From assembly GCF_009766065.1 (NCBI RefSeq), contig NZ_LMUE01000003.1, positions 292,809 to 356,808 of the forward strand: 64,000 bases of DNA. The letters run 5' to 3'. Below the pieces are notes generated by a model. It was not told the origin of the DNA, ran no database searches, and saw only the letters and a list, made by a program, of their open reading frames with translations. This stretch comes from Dyella sp. S184. Lineage in GTDB: Bacteria; Pseudomonadota; Gammaproteobacteria; Xanthomonadales; Rhodanobacteraceae. Shown one piece after another: positions 39,788-49,958 of this stretch. Each line of letters opens with the position of its first letter. Position 1 is the stretch's first letter. The translations under genes were made by a program, and so were the position numbers.

Positions 39788-39799
39788 GCGCTTGAGCGC

Positions 39800-40393
39800 T
39801 TACTTGCCCAGGTGCGACTTCAGCGTGTCGATCACCTTGGCCACGGCCGCAGCATTACCCTGCGCGCGAATCTCGCTGGCATTCGTGCCGCTGCTGCCGA
39901 TGCTGACCTGCACCGGGTACGAAGAACCGCTCGACGCACTGCTGGAATCGCTCTTGTCGTGACTGAAGATGCGGCTGAAGAAGCCTTTCTTCTTCTGCTG
40001 CTGCGCGATGGCACTCGGCACATTGAGCGTATAGCTGTGGGTGGCATCGTCATGGCTGGCGACCTGACCCAGGCTACCACCCTGCAATATCGTACCCACC
40101 TTGCTGTAGGTATTGTCGACATTGTCGGCTGTGACGAAACCATCGGTTATCTGGGCGCTGCCGCCATTCACACCGGCAATCGCACCGTTCGAGGTCGGCT
40201 GATTCGCGCCTGGCGGCGGAATCACCAATGCATCGCTGGTGGAAGGGCGGTCCAGGGTTGGCGGAATCTCCAGTGGCGATTCCTGCTGGGCGGTGTTCCA
40301 CGCCTTGTGCGAGCGGAACATGCCGCAGCCGGAAAGCAGCAGCCCGCTGAGGGCCACGGCCGACAAGGCCACGAGAAGCGAGGTTTTCTTCAT
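39800..40393 (-). CDS. BamC/NlpB-like outer-membrane lipoprotein
   Basis: A 197-residue lipoprotein with lipobox LLSGC after MKKTSLLVALSAVALSG. The mature N-terminus has SPLEIPPTLDRPS, close to the unstructured BamC segment that contacts BamD. A single helix-grip-like region follows (YTLNVPSAIAQ... VQVSIGSSG ... AKVIDTLKSHL). It is much shorter than E. coli BamC (about 344), so one of the two globular domains is missing. Immediately downstream of dapA, as bamC is in E. coli. Identity rests on the N-terminal motif and synteny. Confidence 0.7.
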   Translation of the reverse strand: MKKTSLLVALSAVALSGLLLSGCGMFRSHKAWNTAQQESPLEIPPTLDRPSTSDALVIPPPGANQPTSNGAIAGVNGGSAQITDGFVTADNVDNTYSKVGTILQGGSLGQVASHDDATHSYTLNVPSAIAQQQKKKGFFSRIFSHDKSDSSSASSGSSYPVQVSIGSSGTNASEIRAQGNAAAVAKVIDTLKSHLGK

Positions 40394-40427
40394 GTAATGG
40401 GATTCCGTAAGTAAATCAGGCAACCGG

Positions 40428-41324
40428 TCAGCCGGCCGCAGTCGCCAAGGATGCCAGACTGGACAGCGCTTGGTGCAATCGGGCGCGATCCGGACCGTCG
40501 TTCAGTTCAACCAGGGGCAATCTCGGCAACGCCAGACCCAGCCCCAGCAATGGCAGGCCCGCCTTGACCGCGATCGGGTTCGGCGCACAGTTGAGCGCCT
40601 CTACCAATGGCTCAAGTATCGCATGACACCGCGCCGTGGCGGCATGATCGCCAGCCACAGCCGCATCGCACAATGCCCGAAAAGCCTGCGGCGCCAGATT
40701 GGCCACCACCGAGATCGTACCGGCCGCACCCGCCAGCATGGCTTCGCCGGCACTGCCATCGTCACCGGACAGATAGACGAAATCCGCGCGAACAAGTTCC
40801 GCCAGCGCCGAAATCCGTTCGCGATCAGCGCGAGCCTCCTTGATACCGATGATCGCCGCATGCTCGCGCAGCTGGGCAACGGTTTCCGGCAGCAGGTCGC
40901 AACCTGTGCGGCTGGGCACGTTGTAAAGCAGAACCGGCAGGCCACCGTGTTCGGCCACTTCGAGGAAATGCCGGCGCAGGCCTTCCTGGGTCGGGCGCAC
41001 GTAATACGGCGTCACCACCAGCGCTGCATCAGCCCCCAGCACCCTGGCGCGACGGGTCAGCGCAACGGTCTTGGCCGTGCCGGCCTCGCCGGTACCAGCG
41101 ATCACCGGCACCCGGCCTGCCACGTGTTCGACCGCAAACGCCAGCAGCCGATCGAACTCGTCGTGCTCCAGCATGTGTGCTTCGCCGGTGGAACCGGCCA
41201 CCACCAGTGCCTGCGTGCCACCAGCAAGCTGATAGTCAAGCAATCGACCAAACGCCAGCAAGTCGAGTGCGCCATCGGCAGCGAACGGGGTTACCAGCGC
41301 GCAGATGCTTCCGCGAATGTTCAA
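40428..41324 (-). CDS. dapA: 4-hydroxy-tetrahydrodipicolinate synthase
   Basis: A 298-residue DapA of lysine/diaminopimelate synthesis. Catalytic Tyr134 is in LLYNVPSRTG, Schiff-base Lys162 in IIGIKEA, and AGSTGEAHML is the pyruvate loop (GTTGE in most). Ends 34 bp before the bamC-like gene. Confidence 0.93.
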   Translation of the reverse strand: MNIRGSICALVTPFAADGALDLLAFGRLLDYQLAGGTQALVVAGSTGEAHMLEHDEFDRLLAFAVEHVAGRVPVIAGTGEAGTAKTVALTRRARVLGADAALVVTPYYVRPTQEGLRRHFLEVAEHGGLPVLLYNVPSRTGCDLLPETVAQLREHAAIIGIKEARADRERISALAELVRADFVYLSGDDGSAGEAMLAGAAGTISVVANLAPQAFRALCDAAVAGDHAATARCHAILEPLVEALNCAPNPIAVKAGLPLLGLGLALPRLPLVELNDGPDRARLHQALSSLASLATAAG

Positions 41325-41427
41325 GACTCGATTCCGCTCCAGATCAAGCCGTGCATGTTACTTGCCGGCTTGCGAGACGGGCAAGTAAGCTCGATCGGAG
41401 TAATCTCATCGTTTCCGCATCAGCGGC

Positions 41428-42024
41428 ATGACGCCACAGGTAGAACCTTTGAAACCTACTTCCGTCTCTTCTGCCACGGTTGCGCGCCCGGGCAACGATA
41501 ACCAGCTGCTGATCCAGGCGCTCACGCCGGCGAACAAGTCGCCGCTGCTGGCACTGGCCAAGCGCATCGCCGATGCCGGCTGCAATCTTTCCGAGTCACG
41601 CGTGTCGACGATCGGCACGGAGATATCCCTGATGTTGCTGGCCAGCGGCGCGTGGGATGCATTGGCCAAGCTGGAAACCGCCGTGACCAAGCTGGCCCGC
41701 GACGAAAGCCTGCGGCTGGTGCACTACCGCACCGGGCCACGCGAGAACAGCTCGCACCTGTTGCCGTACCTGGTGGAGGTGGTGGCCGCCGACCGGCCCG
41801 GCATCGTCGCGCGCATCGTGGAGTTCTTCACCCAGCACGGCATCAGCGTGGAACAGCTGAATTCCACCCGCTACCAAGCGATGCAGACCGGCGCGGAAAT
41901 GTTCCAGGCCCAGTTCACCATCGGCATTCCGGCGGAGATCCACATCGCCGCCTTGCGCGACGACTTTCTGGAGCTGTGCGACGGCCTGAATCTGGATGCG
42001 ATCATGGATCCAGTCAAGTTCTGA
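41428..42024 (+). CDS. GcvR-like ACT-domain regulator
   Basis: A 198-residue protein with two ACT domains: LLIQALTPANKSPLLALAKRIADAGCNL (about 26-95) and LVEVVAADRPGIVARIVEFFTQHGISV (about 110-190). GcvR in E. coli restrains GcvA at the glycine-cleavage operon. Divergent from dapA and upstream of bcp, as in E. coli. Allosteric ligand probably glycine; other ACT roles possible. Confidence 0.85.
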   Translation: MTPQVEPLKPTSVSSATVARPGNDNQLLIQALTPANKSPLLALAKRIADAGCNLSESRVSTIGTEISLMLLASGAWDALAKLETAVTKLARDESLRLVHYRTGPRENSSHLLPYLVEVVAADRPGIVARIVEFFTQHGISVEQLNSTRYQAMQTGAEMFQAQFTIGIPAEIHIAALRDDFLELCDGLNLDAIMDPVKF

Positions 42025-42246
42025 GGATCGCGCGATCACGTCTCGCTGACAAGTACTGTTATCCACTGCCTTGCACGCGCTAGTCTTGCTCCCGGGACTA
42101 CCGAGGAACCTTGCATTGCCGTCAGTGTGCCGATCCAATCCGATCGCCTTCTGCGTGCCGCCCGCAGTGTTCACCGTCAGTCGGTTCCCAAATCCTCTTC
42201 CTTTTCATCAATGTGCGCAGCGACCTCCCGCTGCGCAGGAATAGTC

Positions 42247-42708
42247 ATGCCCGAAATTGGCAAGAAAGTCCCTTCGCTCAACGGTGTCACCAACGACGGC
42301 AATGAATTGAAGCTGGCCAGCCTGAAAGGCCAATGGGTGGTGGTGTATTTCTATCCCAAGGACAGCACGCCCGGCTGCACCAGCGAGGCGAAGGATTTTC
42401 GCGACCTGTACCCGAAATTCCGCCAGCGCCATGCGCAGGTCATCGGAGTGTCACGCGACTCCGTAAAATCGCACTCTAATTTTGTCGCGAAGCAGGAGCT
42501 GCCGTTTCCGCTGGTTTCAGACCCCGACGAGGTCTGGTGCCAGGCATTCGACGTGATCCACGAGAAGGTGTTGTACGGGAAGCGCCACCTGGGGATCGTG
42601 CGCAGCAGCTTCCTGATCGATCCGGCAGGGAAACTGGTTCGCGAATGGCGCGGGGTGAAAGTACCCGGCCACGCCCTGGCCGTGCTCGACGCCATTCCCG
42701 CCCAGTGA
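42247..42708 (+). CDS. bcp: Thiol peroxidase of the BCP/PrxQ family
   Basis: A 153-residue peroxiredoxin. Peroxidatic Cys44 is in YPKDSTPGCTSEAKDF; the PrxQ resolving Cys five residues later (E. coli CTVQAC) is replaced by Lys. Another Cys is in VWCQAFDV. So it may use one Cys or a different partner thiol. Reduces peroxides with thioredoxin or glutaredoxin. Start at 42247 after AGGA; the frame stays open upstream without homology. The 222-bp upstream gap shows no other gene. Confidence 0.92.
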   Translation: MPEIGKKVPSLNGVTNDGNELKLASLKGQWVVVYFYPKDSTPGCTSEAKDFRDLYPKFRQRHAQVIGVSRDSVKSHSNFVAKQELPFPLVSDPDEVWCQAFDVIHEKVLYGKRHLGIVRSSFLIDPAGKLVREWRGVKVPGHALAVLDAIPAQ

Positions 42709-42838
42709 TCAACTCGCCATTCATGCTCTTCACCAGCACCGCTTGCCGGCAACCAGTCGGTGTTCCGCGTCGCCCTTCTCCCGCGGTTTGCCGTGCACCG
42801 TGGTTCTTCCATCTCCCCACCAGCGAGGACACTTCCGC

Positions 42839-44221
42839 ATGACCGGAAGCAAGCGCATCTACGCTCTCGATACCAACGTCCTGCTGCATGACCCGACCTC
42901 GCTGTTCCGCTTCGAGGAACACGACGTCTTCATCCCGATGACCGTGCTGGAGGAACTGGACGAAAAAAAGAAAGGCGCCTCGGAAGTCTCGCGCAATGGT
43001 CGCCAGGTCAGCCGCTTCCTCAACGAACTGATCGAGCTGGGCAAACAGCACGACCTCAGCGAGGGACTGGAACTGAGCAACCCGCAGGGCATCAAGCTCA
43101 AGCGCGGCGGCTCCGTGGGCCGGCTGTATTTCCAGCACCGCACCAGCAGCAATGGCCATACCAAGGCCGACAACCAGATCCTTTCGGCGGTGATCGAGCT
43201 GCGCGACCAGAATCCCGATCGCTCAGTGATCCTGGTCACCAAGGACATCAACCTGCGGATCAAGGCGAGCATCAATGGCATCGTCGCCGAGGATTACGAG
43301 AATGATCGCGCGCTCGATGACTTCTCCCTGCTCTATACCGGTTCCGCCGAGTTGAGTGAGGACTTCTGGGACAAGCATCCGGAAGTGCAGTCATGGACCG
43401 AACGCGGGCGCACCTTCTACAAGGTGGATCGCCATGAGGAAGAAAACTGGCATCCCAACGAATGCCTGTTCCTCCCCGGCGAGAACAACCTGGAACTGCG
43501 CGTGCTGCGCATCGACGATGTCAGCGCCACGCTGGTGCTGCTGGACGACCATTCGCATGCCAACCATCACGTCTGGGGCATTGGCGCGCGCAACCGCGAG
43601 CAGAACTTCGCGCTCAACGCACTGATGGATCCGGACGTCGATTTCGTCACCCTGCTCGGCAACGCCGGCACCGGCAAGACCTTGCTGGCACTGGCGGCCG
43701 GCCTGGCGCAGGTGATGGACCAGCAGCGTTACCGCGAGATCATCATGACCCGCGCCACCGTTTCGGTGGGCGAGGACATCGGCTTCCTGCCCGGCACCGA
43801 GGAAGAGAAGATGACGCCGTGGATGGGTGCATTGACCGACAACCTCGAGGTGCTCGCCAATCCCGAGGACGGTGGCAGCTGGGGCCGCCAGGCCACCAAC
43901 GACCTGCTCGCCTCGCGCATCAAGATCCGTTCGCTCAATTTCATGCGCGGGCGCACTTTCCTCAGCCGCTACCTGATCATCGACGAAGCGCAGAACCTCA
44001 CCCCGAAGCAGATGAAGACCCTGATCACTCGCGCCGGCCCCGGCACCAAGATCGTCTGCCTGGGCAACGTCGAGCAGATCGACACGCCCTACCTCACCGA
44101 AACCACCTCCGGCCTCACCTACGCGGTTGACCGTTTCAAGCAGTGGGAGCATTCGGCACATATCACGCTGCGTCGTGGCGAACGCTCGCGACTGGCTGAT
44201 TTCGCGGCGGAGGCGCTCTAG
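42839..44221 (+). CDS. PhoH-family protein with N-terminal PIN domain
   Basis: A 460-residue PhoH2-type protein. The PIN ribonuclease domain spans about 5-150 ([37 protein letters not shown]). The PhoH ATPase has Walker [18 protein letters not shown] near residue 275 and Walker [16 protein letters not shown]. PhoH2 proteins unwind and cut RNA. ATG at 42839 yields [14 protein letters not shown]; earlier in-frame codons are non-homologous. Confidence 0.93.
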   Translation: MTGSKRIYALDTNVLLHDPTSLFRFEEHDVFIPMTVLEELDEKKKGASEVSRNGRQVSRFLNELIELGKQHDLSEGLELSNPQGIKLKRGGSVGRLYFQHRTSSNGHTKADNQILSAVIELRDQNPDRSVILVTKDINLRIKASINGIVAEDYENDRALDDFSLLYTGSAELSEDFWDKHPEVQSWTERGRTFYKVDRHEEENWHPNECLFLPGENNLELRVLRIDDVSATLVLLDDHSHANHHVWGIGARNREQNFALNALMDPDVDFVTLLGNAGTGKTLLALAAGLAQVMDQQRYREIIMTRATVSVGEDIGFLPGTEEEKMTPWMGALTDNLEVLANPEDGGSWGRQATNDLLASRIKIRSLNFMRGRTFLSRYLIIDEAQNLTPKQMKTLITRAGPGTKIVCLGNVEQIDTPYLTETTSGLTYAVDRFKQWEHSAHITLRRGERSRLADFAAEAL

Positions 44222-44231
44222 GTTCACTCCG

Positions 44232-45017
44232 ATGCAACGCATGCACCCACCGATCGCCCTTACCATCGCCGGCTCCGATTCCGGCGGTGGTGCGGGCATC
44301 CAGGCCGACCTGAAAACCTTCCAAACAAGGGGCGTGCATGGGCTTTCCGTGATCACGGCCATCACCTCGCAAAACACGCATGGCGTCAGCGCGGTGTACG
44401 CGGTGCCGCTCACGCATATCCGCAGTCAGCTCGCGGTGTTGTTCGATGACTTTCCGATCGCCGCGGTGAAGATCGGCATGCTCGGCAGCGCGGCGATCAC
44501 CCGGTTGGTGGCGCATGAGATGGCTGCACGCAAACCGACATGGCTGGTGGTCGATCCGGTGATGATCGCCACCAGTGGCGCACGCCTGCTGGATGAGGAT
44601 GCGCTCGAAGCGCTGACCGAAGAACTGATCCCGCTGGCCGACCTGCTCACTCCGAACCTGCCCGAAGCCGAGGCTCTGCTTGGTCATCCGATCAAAACCG
44701 CCACGCAGTTCGACGCGGCGGGCGAGGCTCTCCTGATGCTTGGTGCCGGTGCCGTTCTGCTCAAGGGTGGCCACGCCAAAGGCAATGAAGTGGTCGATCG
44801 CTACTACGACGCACGCGGTGTGCTGGAACTGCGTCATCCGCGGCTGCCGCTGGAAGGCCATGGCACCGGCTGCACGCTGGCGTCCGCGATTGCCGCCGAA
44901 CTCGCCTGCGGGCGCTCGCCGCGTTCAGCCGTGCGCCGCGCGGTCGCCTATGTGCATCGCGCGCTGCAACGCGGCTACCGACCTGGCGGCGGGGCCGCGC
45001 ACGTGCTGCGACACTGA
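44232..45017 (+). CDS. thiD: Hydroxymethylpyrimidine/phosphomethylpyrimidine kinase
   Basis: A 261-residue ThiD of thiamine synthesis. [45 protein letters not shown] and the anion hole [14 protein letters not shown] are all present. Starts 10 bp after phoH. No other thi gene is in the window. Confidence 0.95.
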   Translation: MQRMHPPIALTIAGSDSGGGAGIQADLKTFQTRGVHGLSVITAITSQNTHGVSAVYAVPLTHIRSQLAVLFDDFPIAAVKIGMLGSAAITRLVAHEMAARKPTWLVVDPVMIATSGARLLDEDALEALTEELIPLADLLTPNLPEAEALLGHPIKTATQFDAAGEALLMLGAGAVLLKGGHAKGNEVVDRYYDARGVLELRHPRLPLEGHGTGCTLASAIAAELACGRSPRSAVRRAVAYVHRALQRGYRPGGGAAHVLRH

Positions 45018-45112
45018 ACGCCACCATCAACGCGACTCTTCCCGGGAGTGATGGCGCTGGCAAACGAGTAGAATGACGTTCTGACTGCTCTGCCACGGTT
45101 GTACCTGTCGAC

Positions 45113-46069
45113 ATGATCCTTGCCCCACGTCTAGTCCTGCTGGCCGTCTTCGCCTTCTTCGCGCTGTGCGTGCTGCTGGTGCACCTGCGCGGACGCGTGC
45201 GGCTGCGTTTCGATCGCCAGCTGGTCGATCACTCGGCGATCTTCGCGCCGTACAACCTGTTGATGTATGCGTTCTCGGCGGTACCAGCGCGGCCAATCCT
45301 GGACCGTCGCGGCTTCCCTGAACTGGATCTGCTGCAGGCGAACTGGCGGGCCATCCGCGACGAGGCAACGCATCTGTTCGACGAGGGTTATATCCGCGCT
45401 GCCGCGAAGAGCAACGATGCCAGCTTCAACAGTTTCTTCAAGCAGGGCTGGAAGCGTTTCTATCTGAAATGGTATGGCGAGCCGCTGGCCTCGGCCGAAG
45501 CGCTGTGTCCGCAGACGGTGGCCCTGCTGAAGTCGATCCCCAGCGTGAAGGCTGCGATGTTCGCGCTGCTGCCGCCGGGCAGCAAGCTCAATCCGCACCG
45601 CGACCCGTTTGCCGGCTCGCTGCGCTACCACCTTGGCCTGATCACACCGAACTCGCGGAACTGCCGCATCTTCGTCGATGGCGAGGAGCATGCCTGGGGT
45701 GACGGCAAGGACGTGGTGTTTGATGAAACCTATGTGCACTGGGCCGAAAACACCAGTGAACAGACCCGGGTGATCTTGTTTGCCGACATCGAACGACCGC
45801 TACGTACACGCTGGATGAGCGCGATCAATCATCGCGTCAGTGCGTTCATGGGCAAGATCACGGCTTCACCGAACACCGAAGGCGAGGAAGAGAAAACCGG
45901 TTTCGTGAATCGCCTGTTTGCGCTCAGCCAGCGCAAGCCGGGTGCTGGCCACAAGTTCAAGGCAGCGTTCCGGAGTCGCTACAGGAAGCTGTACAAGGCC
46001 TGCAAGTACCTCGGTATCCTGCTGCTGATGTGGCTGATCTTCCTGGCACCCTGGCCGTTCTTCCGCTGA
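45113..46069 (+). CDS. LpxO-like Fe(II)/2-oxoglutarate lipid A hydroxylase
   Basis: A 318-residue aspartyl/asparaginyl beta-hydroxylase-family protein. N-terminal membrane segment (3-24) and C-terminal one (YLGILLLMWLIFLAPWPF). The iron site is HRDP...H in KLNPHRDPFAGSLRYHLG and ETYVHWAENTSEQTRVILF. LpxO in Salmonella (302 residues) hydroxylates the 3'-secondary myristate of lipid A at the inner-membrane face. Substrate here is inferred. Confidence 0.85.
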   Translation: MILAPRLVLLAVFAFFALCVLLVHLRGRVRLRFDRQLVDHSAIFAPYNLLMYAFSAVPARPILDRRGFPELDLLQANWRAIRDEATHLFDEGYIRAAAKSNDASFNSFFKQGWKRFYLKWYGEPLASAEALCPQTVALLKSIPSVKAAMFALLPPGSKLNPHRDPFAGSLRYHLGLITPNSRNCRIFVDGEEHAWGDGKDVVFDETYVHWAENTSEQTRVILFADIERPLRTRWMSAINHRVSAFMGKITASPNTEGEEEKTGFVNRLFALSQRKPGAGHKFKAAFRSRYRKLYKACKYLGILLLMWLIFLAPWPFFR

Positions 46070-46100
46070 GTCCAGCGACGTCATGCAAGACTCAGGCAGC

Positions 46101-46135
46101 AAAAAGATCGCGGCTCATGGCCGCGATTTTTTTGT
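46101..46135. terminator. Bidirectional intrinsic terminator (LpxO-like / icd)
   Basis: ATCGCGGC and GCCGCGAT form an 8-bp stem around TCATG, with AAAAA before and TTTTTTT after. Lies between convergent genes and should end both transcripts. Confidence 0.9.
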
Positions 46136-46150
46136 CATCAAAACCGGAAC

Positions 46151-47164
46151 TCAGCCCTTGATGCGCTTGACGATGGCGTCGGCGAAGCTGTCAGTGCTGC
46201 CCTTGCCGCCGAGGTCCGGCGTGACCTGCGCGTGATCCAGTTCCACGGTGGCGCGGATCGCCTGGCGCAGCTGGTCGCCCTTGGCCACCATGTCCAGATA
46301 GTCGAGCATGTCGGCCGCAGCCAGCAGCAGCGCACACGGATTGGCAATGCCCTTACCGGCAATATCCGGCGCCGAGCCATGCACCGCCTCGAAGATCGCC
46401 GCGTTGGTGCCGATGTTGTCGCCCGGCGCCAGACCGAGGCCACCGACGAGACCTGCGCACAAGTCGGACAGGATGTCGCCGAACAGGTTGGTGGTGACGA
46501 TCACGTCGAACTGCTCGGGCTTCATCACCAGCTGCATGCAGGTGTTGTCCACGATCATCTCGTTGAACTCGATCTGAGGGTATTCCTTGGCGATCTCGCG
46601 GGCCACGTTGAGGAACAGGCCCGAGCTGGTCTTCAGGATGTTCGCCTTGTGCACAGCGGTGATCTTCCTGCGGCCCTTCTTTATCGCCAGCTCGAACGCG
46701 TAACGCACGATGCGCGCGCTGCCCTTGCGGGTGTTGCGGATCATCGAGATAGCGGTCTCGCCATCCTCGGACAGCGTCTGTCCTTCAGACAGGTAGGCGC
46801 CCTCGGTGTTCTCGCGCACGGTGATGATGTCGATGTTTTCGTAGCGCGACTTCGTACCCGGAAAGCTGACCGCGGGGCGCACGTTCGCGTACAGGTCGAA
46901 GTGCCGGCGCAGAGTCACGTTGATCGAGGTGAAACCACCGCCGATCGGCGTGGTCAGCGGACCTTTCAGCGCCACCTTGCGTTCGGCAATCTTGTCCAGC
47001 GTGGCCTGCGGCAGCAAATCGCCATGCTTGTCCAGCGCAACCATGCCGGCGTCGACAAACTCATAGCCGAGGCCGCAATCCAGCGCGTCGAGCACGCGCA
47101 GCGTGGCAGTCATGATCTCGGGGCCAATGCCATCGCCGGGGATCACGGCAATTGTCTTGCTCAT
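46151..47164 (-). CDS. NAD-type isocitrate dehydrogenase (IMDH/IDH family)
   Basis: A 337-residue decarboxylating dehydrogenase. [14 protein letters not shown] begins it; [35 protein letters not shown] and GDILSDL form the substrate/metal site; [14 protein letters not shown] is the coenzyme motif. Length and ENTEG(A)Y fit the NAD-dependent isocitrate dehydrogenase of Xanthomonas; homoisocitrate or isopropylmalate dehydrogenase are alternatives. Start at 47164 ([10 protein letters not shown]). The 227-bp gap upstream shows no gene. Confidence 0.87.
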   Translation of the reverse strand: MSKTIAVIPGDGIGPEIMTATLRVLDALDCGLGYEFVDAGMVALDKHGDLLPQATLDKIAERKVALKGPLTTPIGGGFTSINVTLRRHFDLYANVRPAVSFPGTKSRYENIDIITVRENTEGAYLSEGQTLSEDGETAISMIRNTRKGSARIVRYAFELAIKKGRRKITAVHKANILKTSSGLFLNVAREIAKEYPQIEFNEMIVDNTCMQLVMKPEQFDVIVTTNLFGDILSDLCAGLVGGLGLAPGDNIGTNAAIFEAVHGSAPDIAGKGIANPCALLLAAADMLDYLDMVAKGDQLRQAIRATVELDHAQVTPDLGGKGSTDSFADAIVKRIKG

Positions 47165-47391
47165 GGGGGGAAACTCCAGATAACGGAAACTGACGAGCAG
47201 CACGCGCGGAGGGGGAATGCCGAATGGAAAAGCAGGCACGTGCTGAAACCGGTCAATTATCCCCGATACCGCGCTGCGCGAACAGGGCAACCGCCGCGCA
47301 AGGCGTTGCAAATACTCGCATGCAGCATTGCGAAAACCCGCAGAGGATCATGCGCGGGCGCAATCATAAGGTTATCCGCCGGGATGTCGGC

Positions 47392-47772
47392 TCAGGCGTG
47401 ATCGGCGCAAGCGGCCGCATCGCTGTCACTGCCGGACTCGAGCTGGTCGAGCAGATCCACCGCGCGGCGCAGATGCGGGATCACGATCGAGCCGCCCACC
47501 ACCAGGCCCACACTGAATACCTCGAAGAACGCATCGCGCTCGACGCCGGCTTCCTTGCATTGCGCCACGTGATAGCTGATGCAGTCATCGCAGCGAAGTA
47601 CCAGCGAGGCGACCAGGCCCAACATCTCCTTGGTCTTCACATCCAGCGCACCGGCCTTGTAGGTCTGCGTGTCCAGCGCGAAGAAGCGCCGCACGACCTG
47701 GTTGTCCTCAGCCAGGATGCGCTCGTTCATGCGCTGGCGGAACGCGGTGAATTCGGCAAGCTTGTCGCTCAT
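47392..47772 (-). CDS. Carboxymuconolactone decarboxylase/AhpD-like protein
   Basis: A 126-residue all-helical AhpD-fold protein. SLVLRCDDCISYHVAQCKEAG contains the CxxC...H redox site of AhpD-like reductases. A metabolic lactone decarboxylase role is unlikely given this. The ATG overlaps the glutaredoxin stop, so both are co-translated; they may form a reducing pair. Confidence 0.85.
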   Translation of the reverse strand: MSDKLAEFTAFRQRMNERILAEDNQVVRRFFALDTQTYKAGALDVKTKEMLGLVASLVLRCDDCISYHVAQCKEAGVERDAFFEVFSVGLVVGGSIVIPHLRRAVDLLDQLESGSDSDAAACADHA

Positions 47773-48032
47773 GCGGTCTGCTCCAGCAGTTGCGCCAACT
47801 TGCCGCTGCGATCAGCTGCCACCAGGTCGTCATAGCCACCCACGAACTGGTCGTTGACGAAGATCTGCGGCACCGTGCGGTGGCCGCCGCTGCGCGCCAG
47901 CATGGCATCGCGCTGGGCCGGATCGGTATCGATGCGCACTTCGCTCCATTCCAGCCCCTTGGACTTGAGCAGGTTCTTGGCGGCCACGCAGTACGGGCAT
48001 ACCGCAGTGGAATAGACCTCGATCTTCGACAT
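47769..48032 (-). CDS. grxC: Glutaredoxin 3
   Basis: An 87-residue glutaredoxin: dithiol site CPYC in YSTAVCPYCVAAKNLL, cis-Pro TVPQIFVNDQFVGGYDDL. MSKIEV start at 48032 preferred over a 6-codon extension. Coupled to the AhpD-like gene. Confidence 0.94.
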   Translation of the reverse strand: MSKIEVYSTAVCPYCVAAKNLLKSKGLEWSEVRIDTDPAQRDAMLARSGGHRTVPQIFVNDQFVGGYDDLVAADRSGKLAQLLEQTA

Positions 48033-48169
48033 CGCAACACTCCGGGACAACAGAAAAGAACGACTTCAAAATGGGGGGCAGCGGCCGGCAACTCAAGCCG
48101 CGACAATGGTCCGTTCAGGGACTGAACCCGCACCGCCTGCAGCGGTCACAGTGCTATTGTCGCCTACCC

Positions 48170-49876
48170 ATGACCATGACACCACGACGACCCGCGCCAC
48201 GCCTGCTGACGGCCTTGATAACCGCCGGGCTGGCCTGTGCTGCCGGTGCGCAGCAGGACGTGCGCCTACCTGACCTGGGCAGTTCCGCGAACGCGCTGGT
48301 CTCACCACAGGAAGCGCAGGATTACGGCGATGCCATGCTGCGCCAGATGCGCGCGTTGGACATGGTGGTGGATGACCCGCTGCTGGACGACTACATCAAC
48401 AACCTCGGTTACCGGCTGGTCGCCAGCTGCGACAAGCCGAAGGACCACTTCGCATTCTTCATCGTGAAAGACCCGGAGATCAATGCGTTCGCCGCGCCTG
48501 GCGGCTACATTGCGGTGAATTCGGGACTGATCGCGATCACCCGCAATGAAAGCGAGCTGGCCAGCGTGATCGCCCACGAAATTGGCCACATCACGCAGAA
48601 CCACCTGCAGCGCGCGTTCGAGGATTCCAAGAAAGACACGCCATTGATGGCGTTGGTGCTGCTCGGCGCGATTGTCGCCGGGTCCAGCAGCCGCGGCGGT
48701 GACGCGCCGATGGCGGTGCTTGCTGGCGGCCAGGGCCTGCTTGCGCAGAAGTCGATCAACTTCACCCGCCATGACGAGATCGAAGCCGATCGTGTCGGCA
48801 TCCAGACGCTGGCCAATGCCGGTTTCGACCCGAACGCGATGGCAGGCTTTTTCGATCATATGCAGGATGTCATGAGCGCCGATGCCGGCGGCCTGAACGT
48901 GCCGGCATTCCTGCAGGATCATCCGGTCACGACCGAACGCATCAGCGATGCCAAGGCACGCGCCGGAGCCTTGATCGCGGCACAGAAACTGCGCCCGTCC
49001 GGCAGCATCGTGGACAAGCAGGCGTGGGAAAAAAGCACTGCCCCGATTGCGTTCGTGAAGGACCCCACGGCATTGATGCGCCCTGCGCCAAGCGGCGACC
49101 GCCTGGATACCTGGGCGCTGATGCGTGAGCGAGTCCGCGTGTTGTCCGACGACGCCCCGAAACAGGTGATTTATTACGCGTCCAGCCTGCAAAAGCTGCA
49201 TGGCTTCGACACCGCGCCGAATCATTACGGCTACGCACTGGCGCTCACCCGCAGCGGCCTCGGCGCACAGGCGATCGACCAGCTGGAACCGCTGCTGAAG
49301 ACATACCCGGACAACCTGATCCTGCGACTGGCGCTCGCCGATGCCCGCCTGCAGGCGGGCCAACGCGCCGCCGCTCTGGACATCTACAGCAATCTCAATG
49401 CGCAGTCACCACGCAATCGTGCGGTGGCACTGGCCTATGCCAAGGCACTCACCGATGGCGGTGATGCGGCCCATGCCAGGCAGGCAGCAGAGCTGCTGCG
49501 CCCCTTGCTGGACAACGCCAGCGAACCGGAAATCTACAGCGCCTATGCCCGCGCCAGCGACAAGGCGGGCGACAAGATCCGCGCCGGCGAGGCGTTTGCT
49601 GACGCCAGCTACTACTCCGGCCGGCCGTTCGATGCGATGGAGCAACTCAAGCGGCTGCTCAAGCGTGACGATCTGGATTACTACGCGCGGGTGCGCATCC
49701 AGGCGCGCATCGCCGAACTGACTCCACTGGTGCTGGAGCTGAACAAGCGCAGGATCAGGACCGACGACAACCCGAACGGCCAGCAGCAACAGTGGCAGCA
49801 GCAGGACTCGTGCACTGGACGGCTCTGTTTCGGCCTCGGCGCTGATCCGGCTGGTGCCAAACCATCGTTTCCGTGA
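48170..49876 (+). CDS. BepA-like periplasmic M48 metalloprotease with TPR domain
   Basis: A 568-residue exported protease. Signal peptide about 1-27. M48 domain: [18 protein letters not shown], zinc site [10 protein letters not shown] near 135, and [14 protein letters not shown]-terminal TPR array runs from about 340 to 540, longer than in E. coli BepA (487). BepA degrades or assists stalled LptD/BAM substrates. The tail is Gln-rich ([10 protein letters not shown]). ATG at 48170 gives [10 protein letters not shown]. Confidence 0.9.
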   Translation: MTMTPRRPAPRLLTALITAGLACAAGAQQDVRLPDLGSSANALVSPQEAQDYGDAMLRQMRALDMVVDDPLLDDYINNLGYRLVASCDKPKDHFAFFIVKDPEINAFAAPGGYIAVNSGLIAITRNESELASVIAHEIGHITQNHLQRAFEDSKKDTPLMALVLLGAIVAGSSSRGGDAPMAVLAGGQGLLAQKSINFTRHDEIEADRVGIQTLANAGFDPNAMAGFFDHMQDVMSADAGGLNVPAFLQDHPVTTERISDAKARAGALIAAQKLRPSGSIVDKQAWEKSTAPIAFVKDPTALMRPAPSGDRLDTWALMRERVRVLSDDAPKQVIYYASSLQKLHGFDTAPNHYGYALALTRSGLGAQAIDQLEPLLKTYPDNLILRLALADARLQAGQRAAALDIYSNLNAQSPRNRAVALAYAKALTDGGDAAHARQAAELLRPLLDNASEPEIYSAYARASDKAGDKIRAGEAFADASYYSGRPFDAMEQLKRLLKRDDLDYYARVRIQARIAELTPLVLELNKRRIRTDDNPNGQQQQWQQQDSCTGRLCFGLGADPAGAKPSFP

Positions 49877-49958
49877 CATCCTGCCAGCATGGATGTCATC
49901 GACACGTAACATTGATCAGCTGCAATATCTCCGTCATAAGCCACCGGCAGACCACGGC

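Noticed and set aside
42025..42246. Riboswitch or small gene before bcp
   Set aside because: No conserved RNA motif or start with ribosome site and homology could be seen; the gap is left empty.
49877..49958. Possible Pho box upstream of phoB
   Set aside because: TGTCAT occurs once near 49893, but the second half-site at the required 11-bp spacing is poor.
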